64,000 nucleotides of DNA from Clostridiales bacterium (GTDB lineage Bacteria > Bacillota > Clostridia > Oscillospirales > Acutalibacteraceae). Positions 16,676 through 24,987 of this stretch are shown piece after piece (the first letter of the stretch is position 1; each line of letters starts with the position of its first letter). Made by a program: the position numbers and the translations under genes. The stretch lies in the NCBI GenBank assembly GCA_019416455.1, contig DXXG01000028.1:434001-498000 (forward strand), read 5' to 3'. Below the pieces are notes generated by a model, which did not search any database, was not told the DNA's origin, and saw only the letters and a program-made list of their open reading frames with translations.

Positions 16676-17314
16676 TTACTGAGCTTTCACAGCAGTCTTG
16701 TCCAGGATCTGCTTACCCGCAAACTGCACCAGCAGGAACCCGACCACGCAGGTCAAAATGATCTCGGGGATCATGTAGACGCCGTTATACACCAGAGAAT
16801 ACACAATGGCCAGCGTTGTGCCGGACACATTGGCAAGGCCAGGGATATAGGCAGCGATCACTTCCTGCATATAGGTAGCGTCGCAGAGAGCGGCCCACAG
16901 GATCCATCCGGACAGGAAGGAACAGAAATACCGGAGCAGCATAGCGATGAGACTTCCCAAGGTAAAAGCTGCCGCGTCGTTGCTCAGCTTGCCACGGAAC
17001 ATACCACCCAAGCCAAGGACGGTAAAGGCCAGAATGTAATCCAGGAAAATGGAGCCGATCAGCGTACCGGCGGTGAGACCCCGAAGGGCACTCATGCCCA
17101 GCAAAAGCTGCAAAACGCTGTTGACCAGCCCGGCGCCCAGGCCCCACTTCAGGCCGCAGCGGTAGCTGTAAAACAGGATGGGCAGCATGGAGCATACCGT
17201 AATGGATCCGCCGTAGGGAGCCTCCCACAGCTTCAGGAAACCCAGGACGGTGGACATAGCGATCATCACGCCGCCCAGCACCAGATTGACAGTTCGTTTG
17301 GAGACAGTGTTCAT
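16676..17314 (-). CDS. thiT: Thiamine transporter substrate-binding subunit ThiT (ECF S-component)
   Basis: A 212-residue integral membrane protein that binds thiamine and works with a shared energy-coupling-factor module encoded elsewhere. Family features include the motif WEAPYGGSITVCSMLPI, where residues bind the thiamine ring, followed by helices with RCGLKWGLGAGLVNS and a YNGVYMIPE end. Six helices are predicted and the length is typical. The ATG at 17314 is used because GAGAGGAAG precedes it; the longer upstream frame runs into the riboswitch leader and is not coding. A TPP riboswitch with an intrinsic terminator lies in the leader, which independently supports the thiamine assignment. 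Confidence 0.93.
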   Translation of the reverse strand: MNTVSKRTVNLVLGGVMIAMSTVLGFLKLWEAPYGGSITVCSMLPILFYSYRCGLKWGLGAGLVNSVLQLLLGMSALRGLTAGTLIGSIFLDYILAFTVLGLGGMFRGKLSNDAAAFTLGSLIAMLLRYFCSFLSGWILWAALCDATYMQEVIAAYIPGLANVSGTTLAIVYSLVYNGVYMIPEIILTCVVGFLLVQFAGKQILDKTAVKAQ

Positions 17315-17469
17315 GTTCGTTCTTCCTCTCACAATAAATTGACGAAAAATGAAAGCTGTCGGAAAACTCCCTGGCGCTGCGGTAAAAGTGCAAAAAAAAC
17401 AGCTGCCCGGAAACCTTCCGAACAGCGTAAAAAACATTTCCGCCGCCGTGAGAAAACTCTCGCGGCAGG

Positions 17470-17492
17470 AAAAGCGGCGAACGATCGCCGCC
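17470..17492 (-). terminator. Riboswitch-controlled terminator upstream of thiT
   Basis: On the minus strand GCGGCGA and TCGCCGC form a stem followed by TTTT, directly downstream of the TPP aptamer. A second GC-rich hairpin lies nearer to thiT at about 17440-17468 and could be part of the switch. Confidence 0.75.
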
Positions 17493-17499
17493 TGCTATG

Positions 17500-17605
17500 T
17501 TGAAATGCTTCCTACGTCGGTATTATCCGAATCAGGTTCCTGTCCCGAAGGACAAAGGGTTTAAGCTCGAAGCTCCTCTCAGCCGCCTGAAAGCGGGCAC
17601 CCCTT
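17500..17605 (-). promoter_or_regulatory. TPP (THI-box) riboswitch
   Basis: On the minus strand the conserved elements appear in order: GGGGTGCCC, GGCTGAGAG, then ACCCTTTGTCC, GAACCTGATTCGGATAATAC and CGACGTAGGAAGC. These form the pyrimidine- and pyrophosphate-sensor arms of the thiamine pyrophosphate aptamer. It precedes thiT and a terminator hairpin, so TPP binding should reduce thiT transcription. Confidence 0.96.
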
Positions 17606-17679
17606 ATTTCATTTTTCGACCCTTATTGTAACTCGATGACAAAAAATTGTCAAATAAATTTTTCTCCTCATTTTCACGC

Positions 17680-17714
17680 AAAAAGACCGTGAGCAATCCC
17701 GTCGCTCACGGTCT
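17680..17714 (-). terminator. Terminator after the polymerase-like gene pair
   Basis: On the minus strand AGACCGTGAGC pairs with GCTCACGGTCT across a nine-base loop, followed by TTTTT. Confidence 0.85.
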
Positions 17715-17730
17715 TTCTCTTTATGATAGA

Positions 17731-19314
17731 TCAGCGCGCTTGTTTTCGCCGCTGGATCACCGTCAGATAACACAGATACGCCGCAGCAACCGCGAAATAC
17801 ACGGTAACGTTGGGTCTGCGCAGCACGTTGCCGGAGATCTGCGCCGCAATGCCAGCCAGCAGGAACATCATTCCCACAGCACCCATTTCCACGGTGAGGA
17901 ACCTCTGGACACCGCCCCCAAAGGACGCCAAGCTCCTGAGAGGAATTCCCCTCTTCTTGTCCTTTTGGGCTTTCCAAGCCGCTGCCACATCCTGGCCAAA
18001 GGCCTTGAAGATCATCACCACGAACAAGGCGAAGAACGCCATATAAAGGCCAAATCCAATGTACCCGCAGAAATAAAAAACTGCTGGGAAGTCATTTTCC
18101 AGGTCGAAAATGTCCCCGTCGTAAATCATGTCGCTGTACTCAAAGCCCAACAGATGCGTGAGGGTATCCTTTTCCTCCCACATCAGCTTTGCGAACATGG
18201 ACTTGCGCACCCGAGAGTCCGACAAAATGGTAGACTCGGAGGTGTAGTCGTAAGCCTCCATCACATTGTACACGCCAAAGCGCTTATAGAAACTCTCAAA
18301 GAAAGGACCGTAAACTTCCGGGTCGGTATACACGCCGATCAAGCTATCCCGCAACTGCTGGATCCGCTCCTCTTCCCCAGCTCCGCCGCCGGATCCTGTC
18401 TCCAGTTCCTCTTTGATCTCTTCCAATGTGGCGGAATCAGCGCCGCTGTTTTTCAGGCTCTCTTCCACCAGCTGCTGATAATTGTTCAGCGCATACTGAG
18501 ACATACTTTCCCGCACCTGCATAGGAGCCAGGTCACGGAACCCTACCACCAACACCAGCACGCCCAGCAGGGGCAGGACAAACCGTAGACTCTGCTTTTT
18601 ATAATTCAGCACGAACAGGAAGATGAACGCCCCCGCGACGATAAAGATAGAATAAAACGTAAACTTGGTCCCCGTGACGAACATTAGTCCAAAAGAAAGG
18701 ACCAGCGACAAAAGGAACACCAGATATTTTTTGGTTTTCCAAGCAAACAAAATGGTCAATGGTGCCACCAGCACCACAATGGCGCTCTGGGCATTGGGCA
18801 CGCTGAACCACCCCAAAACACCCAACTCAAGCCGCCCATAGGTGTACACCGGCTGTCCGATCAACCAAGGAAGGGCGGTAAAAAGGATGATCTCTGCCAG
18901 ATCGATGGCCACGGCGGTAAAGATCACCTTCCGCAGCTTGTCTGTCTTTTGGAAAAACGTGATAAAAGACAAGGTGAAGATGGGGAAATTCATGATCCGC
19001 AGGTAGTTGGCGGTATCCGCCACCACAGACTGGTAACCGATACGGTAACAGTTGGCCACATGGGCCACCCAGAACAGTCCCATCAAACCGTAGACGATCA
19101 CGTAGATACGCTTTTTGTCGCTGACGATGAACCCCAGAAGAGCCACAGCCATCAGCATGAGGAAACGCAAAGCGGTAGAAAAGGAGTTGTTCCCCATCTC
19201 CGCCAAAAAATAGGAAAGCACATCCAGAGCCGGTTGAATAACAAGCAGTACTCCCACAATCCAGCACAGCTTCCCTTCGATGGCCTTTTTTACATTCTGA
19301 TAAATCTGTTTCAT
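17731..19314 (-). CDS. O-antigen ligase/polymerase-like membrane protein (second of tandem pair)
   Basis: A 527-residue polytopic protein with about 12 predicted helices, resembling the Wzy/WaaL O-antigen ligase-polymerase superfamily. The N-terminal part contains QPALDVLSYFLAEMG and IGYQSVVADTANYLRIMNFP, shared with its upstream neighbour. A large extracellular loop of about 150 residues with an acidic stretch (EEIKEELETGSGG) follows, then SDSRVRKSMFAKLMWEEKD, also shared. The ATG at 19314 overlaps the upstream stop as ATGA, and AGAGGGGG precedes it; the few in-frame codons further upstream lie inside that gene. A role in polymerising or attaching a cell-surface glycan is inferred from the fold; no glycosyltransferase genes are present nearby. 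Confidence 0.7.
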   Translation of the reverse strand: MKQIYQNVKKAIEGKLCWIVGVLLVIQPALDVLSYFLAEMGNNSFSTALRFLMLMAVALLGFIVSDKKRIYVIVYGLMGLFWVAHVANCYRIGYQSVVADTANYLRIMNFPIFTLSFITFFQKTDKLRKVIFTAVAIDLAEIILFTALPWLIGQPVYTYGRLELGVLGWFSVPNAQSAIVVLVAPLTILFAWKTKKYLVFLLSLVLSFGLMFVTGTKFTFYSIFIVAGAFIFLFVLNYKKQSLRFVLPLLGVLVLVVGFRDLAPMQVRESMSQYALNNYQQLVEESLKNSGADSATLEEIKEELETGSGGGAGEEERIQQLRDSLIGVYTDPEVYGPFFESFYKRFGVYNVMEAYDYTSESTILSDSRVRKSMFAKLMWEEKDTLTHLLGFEYSDMIYDGDIFDLENDFPAVFYFCGYIGFGLYMAFFALFVVMIFKAFGQDVAAAWKAQKDKKRGIPLRSLASFGGGVQRFLTVEMGAVGMMFLLAGIAAQISGNVLRRPNVTVYFAVAAAYLCYLTVIQRRKQAR

Positions 19315-20855
19315 AGCGTACCCCCTCTGATCCAAATTCTCGGTTTACTCACAGAGCGTTCCACAAACCGGTCGCCTGTATCCACAGCCCGGGCGGTCTC
19401 CCTGGTGGGGTGCAGATACACATACAGCAGCGCCGCCGCCACGGAACCATACACCGTTACGCTGGGTTTCCGCAGCACTTGTCCGGAGAATTGAGCGCCT
19501 GCCAGCATCAGAGCGAACACCATGGCCGGCACGCCGAATTCTATACACAGCACCCGGTGCCAATCTTCCAGAAGCCCCCTGACACAGGAAGCGATAAAAT
19601 ACAGCACAAACAACCCATACAAGGCCACTCCCAGATAGCCGTAATAGTACAGCAAAGCGGGAAGGTCATTTTCCGGGTCGTAGATATGATCCCCCACATG
19701 GCACTGAGCGTATTCCACCCCCAGCAGTTTTGTGAGAGCATCCTGATCCTGCCAGACCATCTCCATGGCAGTGAGCTTTTTCACTCTGGAATTGTAAAGG
19801 GTCTGGGGATCGGTGGCGTAATCATATTGTTTCATCACCGCGTCCAGCCCAAACTCATCGATCAAATCCTCCAACAGAGTGGCTCCATAGAGACCGGGCT
19901 GACCGTACACATCCGTATACACTTTGGTGATCTTTTTCAGGATCTCCGGGGGGATCTCCTCCCCTTTCTTGTAAACGAAATCCTTGTCCTCCCCCATGAT
20001 CTCGTCCGCCTTTTGCTGATAGATGGCGTAGGAATCCGCGGTAAGGGCTTGGCGTTCCGCCATAGGCGACATACCGCGGCAAGCGATCACCGCCACCAGA
20101 GCCACACACAAGGGAATACAGAACAACAGCTGCTGCCTCCGAAACACCAGCAGCGCCAAAAACGCCAAGGCGATGAGGATGGCCCCGTAGTAGGTAAGGC
20201 GGGTCCCGGTAAAGTACAACAGACCGAATCCAAACAGACAGCACAGGCAGAACTGCCACAGCCTCCGGCTCCGCAATCCCCACAACAGCAGGGGCGGCAC
20301 CAACAGGGTAATAATGGAGCTTTGGGAGTTGGCAACGCCAAACCAACCTAAAATACCAATAAACACGTTCCTGTCGGGATAATCGTAAGTATAGACCGGG
20401 TGGCCCACCACATAAGACAGGGCGATCACTACCAGGATGATGCCGAAGTTAGCCGACAGCACACCAATAGTCTGGTAGTCCAGATCTTTCCTCTGCCGGA
20501 AAAACGTGATGAACGACAGTGTCCACAAGGGGAACTGGATCAGCTTAAAATATTCCGCCGCGTCCCCCACCGGGTCCTGATAGCCAAGGCGGAAGCTGTT
20601 GAGCATATGCAGCAGCCAAAAGCCGCCCACCACACCGTACATCACATAATAGGCCCGGCGGTCATCTGTGATGATAAAACCGTACAAGCACACCGCCAAT
20701 AGCAGGAGCATCCGTAAAGTGGTGGTCAACAAGGTGCCCCCCGCCAATCCCATAAAGTAGGACAGCACATCCAGCAAGGGCTGGACAACCAGCAGGGCGG
20801 TCATTACCTCTCCCACCGGGTAGGACAGCCTATCTTTCAAACTTGTCTGTATCAT
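19311..20855 (-). CDS. O-antigen ligase/polymerase-like membrane protein (first of tandem pair)
   Basis: A 514-residue membrane protein with the same plan as the following gene. Shared blocks include QPLLDVLSYFMGLAG, LGYQDPVGDAAEYFKLIQFP, TLSFITFF, a GTRLTYYGAI helix and SRVKKLTAMEMVWQDQDALT in the large extracellular loop. The pair probably arose by duplication. AAAGGAAA lies about nine bases before the ATG. Its stop codon overlaps the next start (ATGA), so the two are coupled and may work as a heteromer or handle two substrates. A good promoter lies at 20914-20942. The superfamily assignment is by topology and motif pattern; the glycan it acts on is unknown. Confidence 0.7.
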   Translation of the reverse strand: MIQTSLKDRLSYPVGEVMTALLVVQPLLDVLSYFMGLAGGTLLTTTLRMLLLLAVCLYGFIITDDRRAYYVMYGVVGGFWLLHMLNSFRLGYQDPVGDAAEYFKLIQFPLWTLSFITFFRQRKDLDYQTIGVLSANFGIILVVIALSYVVGHPVYTYDYPDRNVFIGILGWFGVANSQSSIITLLVPPLLLWGLRSRRLWQFCLCCLFGFGLLYFTGTRLTYYGAILIALAFLALLVFRRQQLLFCIPLCVALVAVIACRGMSPMAERQALTADSYAIYQQKADEIMGEDKDFVYKKGEEIPPEILKKITKVYTDVYGQPGLYGATLLEDLIDEFGLDAVMKQYDYATDPQTLYNSRVKKLTAMEMVWQDQDALTKLLGVEYAQCHVGDHIYDPENDLPALLYYYGYLGVALYGLFVLYFIASCVRGLLEDWHRVLCIEFGVPAMVFALMLAGAQFSGQVLRKPSVTVYGSVAAALLYVYLHPTRETARAVDTGDRFVERSVSKPRIWIRGGTL

Positions 20856-20913
20856 AGCAAAGATTTCCTTTGTTTTAGTTTCTCAAGCAGCGCCTAAAAA
20901 AGTGTTTATCGGT

Positions 20914-20942
20914 ATTATATCACGGATCGAGCCAGGGCACAA
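20914..20942 (-). promoter_or_regulatory. Promoter of the polymerase-like pair
   Basis: On the minus strand TTGTGC, a 17-base spacer and TATAAT, about 60 bases upstream of the ATG at 20855. Confidence 0.6.
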
Positions 20943-20977
20943 CAAAAAGTGCCATTCCCTACTCCTGACAAAACTCG

Positions 20978-21008
20978 AAAGGGCTGCCGCATAACACGAC
21001 AGCCCTTT
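20978..21008 (-). terminator. Terminator of the glycogen operon
   Basis: AAAGGGCTG and CAGCCCTTT pair across a 13-base loop; on the minus strand it is followed by a T-containing stretch. It begins 24 bases beyond the glgA stop codon. Confidence 0.75.
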
Positions 21009-21031
21009 CTTATTGGAGGATAGACTAAAAA

Positions 21032-22459
21032 TTAACCCTTTAAAATCTGTTTGTAGAGACGGATATACTCGTTGGCGGACTTGCCCCAGCTGTTGTCACA
21101 GCCCATGGCCCGATCCACCAGGATACCCCAGCCTTCCTTGTCGGAATTGTAGGCATAAATGGCCCGATGGAGAGAATGGAGCATGTCGCCGGTATTGTAG
21201 GTCTTGAAGGTAAAGCCGTTGCCCTGACCGTCGCCGCTGTCGGTGATGGAGTCCTTCAAGCCGCCGGTCTCCCGGACCACGGGAATGGAACCATACCGCA
21301 GAGCGATCATCTGGGACAAACCGCAGGGCTCGCTCTTGCTGGGCATCAGGAAAATGTCAGATCCGGCGTAGATCTTCCGGGAAAGCTCCGGCACGAAGCC
21401 TAAGCACATGACGAACCGGCCGGGATACTTCTCCTGCATCCACTTGAAGTAGTTCTCATACTCCAAGTCGCCGCTGCCCAACACCACGAACTGGGCGTTG
21501 GAATATTCCATCACATTGTCGATGCCCTCTTTCACCAGGTCCAGGCCCTTGTGGGACACCAGACGGGTAACCATACCCACCAAAGGCAAGTCAGGATTCA
21601 CCTCAATGCACAGCCGCTCCTGGAGCTTCTGCTTGTTGATGGCTTTCCCTGCCCGGTCCTCTCGGGAATAGGGAGCGAAAATGTTGGGGTCGTTGGCCGG
21701 ATCATAATTCACGGTGTCGATGCCGTTGAGAATGCCGGACAGCTTCCAGCTCCGTTCCCGAAGGATGGGATCCAACTTGTGGGCAAACCAGGGATCCAGG
21801 ATCTCCTGAGCGTAAGTGGGGCTGACCGTGGACACCCAGTTGGCGCACTCAATAGCGCCTTTCATCAGGTTGACACAACGGTCATACTCCAACAGCTGGC
21901 TCTCGTAATTGGGGATACCGAACACATCCTCCAGGATCTCTTTGCCATACTGGCCCTGATACTGGATATTGTGTATGGTGAACAGCGTCTTGATGCCGGA
22001 ATACCACTCGTTATTGGCATAGAACAGACGGTAGTAAACAGGCACCAGAGCGGTCTGCCAGTCGTTGGTGTGGATGATATCGGGTTTGAAATCGATGTAA
22101 GGGAGCATCTCCAGGATAGCCCGGGAGAAGAACGCGAACCGCTCCGCGTCGTCAAAATGGCCGTAGATGCCGCTGCGCTTGAAGTAATACTGGTTGTCGA
22201 TGAGGTAATAGATCACATTGTTGATCTTGGCCTCAAAGATACCGCAGTACTGCCGGCGCCAAGCCACCGGCACGCTGATGCTGGTGACAAAACGCATCTG
22301 ATCCCGCAGTTCCTGAGGGATACCGTCATACAGGGGGACCACGATCCGGCAGCCTACAAGGCGGGAACGAAGCGCCTGAGGCAGGGAACCGGCTACATCA
22401 GCCAGACCGCCGGTGGCGGAAAAGGGCAGCGCCTCACTGGCGCAAAATAGAACTTTCAT
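21032..22459 (-). CDS. glgA: Glycogen synthase GlgA
   Basis: A 475-residue GT5 glycosyltransferase that adds glucose from ADP-glucose to the growing alpha-1,4-glucan. The N-terminal nucleotide-sugar loop reads FSATGGLADVAGSLPQAL; the lysine of the classical KTGGL motif is replaced by alanine, as I recall from many clostridial relatives. C-terminal catalytic residues lie in PSKSEPCGLSQMIALRYG, with the EPCGLSQ glutamate, and in RETGGLKDSI. The ATG at 22459 (MKVLFCASEALP) is preceded by AGAGGT; the longer frame has no ribosome binding site. It is the last gene of the operon glgB-glgC-glgD-glgA, about 105 bases after glgD. Confidence 0.95.
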   Translation of the reverse strand: MKVLFCASEALPFSATGGLADVAGSLPQALRSRLVGCRIVVPLYDGIPQELRDQMRFVTSISVPVAWRRQYCGIFEAKINNVIYYLIDNQYYFKRSGIYGHFDDAERFAFFSRAILEMLPYIDFKPDIIHTNDWQTALVPVYYRLFYANNEWYSGIKTLFTIHNIQYQGQYGKEILEDVFGIPNYESQLLEYDRCVNLMKGAIECANWVSTVSPTYAQEILDPWFAHKLDPILRERSWKLSGILNGIDTVNYDPANDPNIFAPYSREDRAGKAINKQKLQERLCIEVNPDLPLVGMVTRLVSHKGLDLVKEGIDNVMEYSNAQFVVLGSGDLEYENYFKWMQEKYPGRFVMCLGFVPELSRKIYAGSDIFLMPSKSEPCGLSQMIALRYGSIPVVRETGGLKDSITDSGDGQGNGFTFKTYNTGDMLHSLHRAIYAYNSDKEGWGILVDRAMGCDNSWGKSANEYIRLYKQILKG

Positions 22460-22564
22460 AACGTACCTCTGCTTTCCGCTCACAAGAATTCTACACGCGC
22501 TTCCCCGGATCTACCGGAGCCGCCCCGCTGTGAGCCAAACGGACGCGGAATCAAACGGTGGGGA

Positions 22565-23677
22565 TCAAACCTTGCTGCCTTTGGCAACAAACACAGGATA
22601 GGTCTGATAGCCCATCAAAGTGCGGTTGTTGTCAAAGATGCTGTCCTTATCGGCCACAACGTAATCCAGCCGGCTGTTCTCGCCGATGATGGCATCCTGC
22701 ATGATGACACAGTTGCGCAGCTTGGCACCCTTGTGGACCTGCACGCCCCGGAAGAGCACGCAGTTTTCCACTTCGCCTTCAACGACGCAGCCGTCCGCCA
22801 CGATGGAGTTGGAGACCACGGAACCCAGGCCGTAACGGGTGGGCATGTCGTCCCGCACCTTGGTGTAGATAGGACGGTTGGCGTCAAAGAGCTGTGTACG
22901 GACCTTGGGCTCCATCAGAGCCATGTTGGCCTTGAAGTAGCTGCTGAAGGAGGATACGCAGTAGGCAGCGCCGGTGAACTCGTAGCCCACCACCCGCATG
23001 TCGGGCAGATTGCGCTGGAGCAGATCCCGGTCAAAGTCGTACAGGTTGCGGCCCATGCACTCCTCAATCATGGCCATCAGGCGCTTCCGGCCAATGAGGC
23101 ACATGCCCATGCCGAAGTTGCAGTCCGTGTCACTGCCCCGCTTGACCACCATATCCCGCACAAAGCCTTCGGGATCCACTGTGTAGACCACGTTTTTGTC
23201 CGTGTCGGGAGAGGTGCCGTGACGGTACAGAATGGTGATGTCAGCGTCCTTCTCCGTATGGAGCTGGAACACTTCCTTATAGTCAATGTTGGCTACGGTA
23301 TCGCAGTCGGAAAGAAGCACATACTCCTCGTGAGAGTTCTTCAAGAACCGCATGATAGAAGCCAGAGAGCTGATCTTGCCCTCGGTGCGCATGGTCTCAG
23401 CGCCGAAGGGAGGCAGCAGGTACAGGCCTTCCCTCTTCCGGGAGAGGTCCCAAGCCTTGCCGGAACCCAGGTGATCCATCAGGGACTGGTAGTTCTGTTC
23501 CGTGATGACGCCCACCTTGTTGATACCGGAATTCACCATGTTAGACAAGGGGAAGTCCACCAGACGATAACGCCCACCAAAGGGAACGGAAGCCATCACT
23601 CGGTTCTGAGTCAGCTCACGCACCCGCTCTTCATGTACATAGGCAAACAAAATGCCGATAACGTCATTGCCGCGCAT
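22565..23677 (-). CDS. glgD: GlgD, regulatory subunit of ADP-glucose pyrophosphorylase
   Basis: A 370-residue paralogue of GlgC with the nucleotidyltransferase fold followed by a left-handed beta-helix (VVEGEVENCVLFRGVQVHKG and repeats). In Firmicutes GlgD forms a heterotetramer with GlgC and raises its activity while being nearly inactive alone. Consistent with this, the catalytic GGxGxRLxxLT loop of GlgC is degenerate here: the N-terminus reads GNDVIGILFAYVHEERVREL. Its ATG overlaps the glgC stop by one base (TAATG), giving tight coupling and equal expression of the two subunits. Confidence 0.93.
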   Translation of the reverse strand: MRGNDVIGILFAYVHEERVRELTQNRVMASVPFGGRYRLVDFPLSNMVNSGINKVGVITEQNYQSLMDHLGSGKAWDLSRKREGLYLLPPFGAETMRTEGKISSLASIMRFLKNSHEEYVLLSDCDTVANIDYKEVFQLHTEKDADITILYRHGTSPDTDKNVVYTVDPEGFVRDMVVKRGSDTDCNFGMGMCLIGRKRLMAMIEECMGRNLYDFDRDLLQRNLPDMRVVGYEFTGAAYCVSSFSSYFKANMALMEPKVRTQLFDANRPIYTKVRDDMPTRYGLGSVVSNSIVADGCVVEGEVENCVLFRGVQVHKGAKLRNCVIMQDAIIGENSRLDYVVADKDSIFDNNRTLMGYQTYPVFVAKGSKV

Positions 23678-24888
23678 TACTTCTCCACCTCCTCAGCATC
23701 GATCATAGCCTTGGGGGGTACAACGGCACCCGCCGCCAGTTTGCAGCCCGGGCCGATCACGGCCACGCCCCAGTCCTCTTTGTTCTCCATTTCCTCGGGA
23801 CGCTGGCCCACAACGGCGCCTGCGCCTACCACGGAATTCTCCGCCACAATGGCGTACTGCACCTGAGCGCCTTCCTCGATACGGGCGCCAGGCATGATGA
23901 TGGAGTCCCGCACCACAGCGCCGGGAGCTACATACACACCGGCGAACAGCACGGAGAAGTCCACAGTGCCGTACACGTTGCAGCCTTCCGCCGCCAGGGA
24001 GTTCTGGATGACGGCGCCCTTAGCCACATAGTGAGGAGGCATAACCGGGTTGCGGGAGTAGATGCGCCACTCGCTGTCATTGAGTTCCAGGGGCACATTG
24101 GGATTCAGCAGGTCCATGTTGGATTCCCACAAGCTGTCGATGGTGCCCACGTCTTTCCAATAGCCCTCGAACCGGTAAGCGAACATGGGCTCGCCGGCGT
24201 TAAGCATGGCGGGAAGCACGTTCTTACCGAAGTCGTTCTGGCTCTTAGGATCGTTCTCGTCCTCCTGGAGATACTTTCTCAGCTTGTCCCAGGTGAACAC
24301 ATAGATACCCATGGAAGCCTTGTTGCTCTTGGGCACCTTGGGCTTCTCGTCGAATTCGTAGATAGAGCCGTCCTCGTTGGTATTCAAGATACCGAAACGG
24401 GAAGCCTCGGCCATGGGCACTTCGTACACAGCGATGGTGCAGGCAGCTCCCTTCTCTTTGTGGAAGGAGAGCATTTTGGAGTAGTCCATCTTATAGATGT
24501 GGTCGCCGGACAGGACCACCACATACTCGGGATTATACCTCTCGATAAAGGGGATATTCTGGTAGATAGCGTTGGCAGTGCCCTTGTACCAGTCGGTCTT
24601 TTTCTGCTTTTGGTAGGGCGGCAGCACATGCACACCGGCAGTGTTGCTGTCCAGGTCCCAAGGCTGACCGTTGCCGATGTAGTCATTGAGCTCCAACGGC
24701 TGATACTGGGTGAGCACACCCACGGTCTCGATGCCGGAGTTTACGCAGTTGGAAAGGGGGAAATCGATGATACGATATTTCCCACCGTAAGGCACCGCGG
24801 GCTTGGCGAGATTCTTCGTCAAGACGCCCAGACGGCTGCCCTGGCCACCGGCAAGCAACATGGCCACAACCTCTTGTTTGGGTAACAT
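23677..24888 (-). CDS. glgC: Glucose-1-phosphate adenylyltransferase GlgC
   Basis: A 403-residue enzyme that makes ADP-glucose from glucose-1-phosphate and ATP. The N-terminal active-site loop AMLLAGGQGSRLGVLTKNLA, the sugar-binding KPAVPYGGKYRIIDFPLSNC and the aspartate motif VVLSGDHIYKMDYSKM are intact. The C-terminal beta-helix has hexapeptide repeats (YVAPGAVVRDSIIMPGARI). A ribosome binding site TAGGAGGACG precedes the ATG. It is the second gene of the operon, about 100 bases after glgB, and is translationally coupled to glgD. Confidence 0.96.
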   Translation of the reverse strand: MLPKQEVVAMLLAGGQGSRLGVLTKNLAKPAVPYGGKYRIIDFPLSNCVNSGIETVGVLTQYQPLELNDYIGNGQPWDLDSNTAGVHVLPPYQKQKKTDWYKGTANAIYQNIPFIERYNPEYVVVLSGDHIYKMDYSKMLSFHKEKGAACTIAVYEVPMAEASRFGILNTNEDGSIYEFDEKPKVPKSNKASMGIYVFTWDKLRKYLQEDENDPKSQNDFGKNVLPAMLNAGEPMFAYRFEGYWKDVGTIDSLWESNMDLLNPNVPLELNDSEWRIYSRNPVMPPHYVAKGAVIQNSLAAEGCNVYGTVDFSVLFAGVYVAPGAVVRDSIIMPGARIEEGAQVQYAIVAENSVVGAGAVVGQRPEEMENKEDWGVAVIGPGCKLAAGAVVPPKAMIDAEEVEK

Positions 24889-24987
24889 TTTAGCGTCCTC
24901 CTAATCTACTGTTGATATTGCTAAAAGCAGCGGCTCTCCCTCCAAAGGGTCAAAGGGAAAGTGGATCGCTTCTCTTACCTGAACCTG

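Noticed and set aside
16676..17503. Long plus-strand open frame opposite thiT
   Set aside because: The minus strand encodes a full ThiT under a TPP riboswitch; the opposite frame is histidine- and glutamine-rich shadow sequence.
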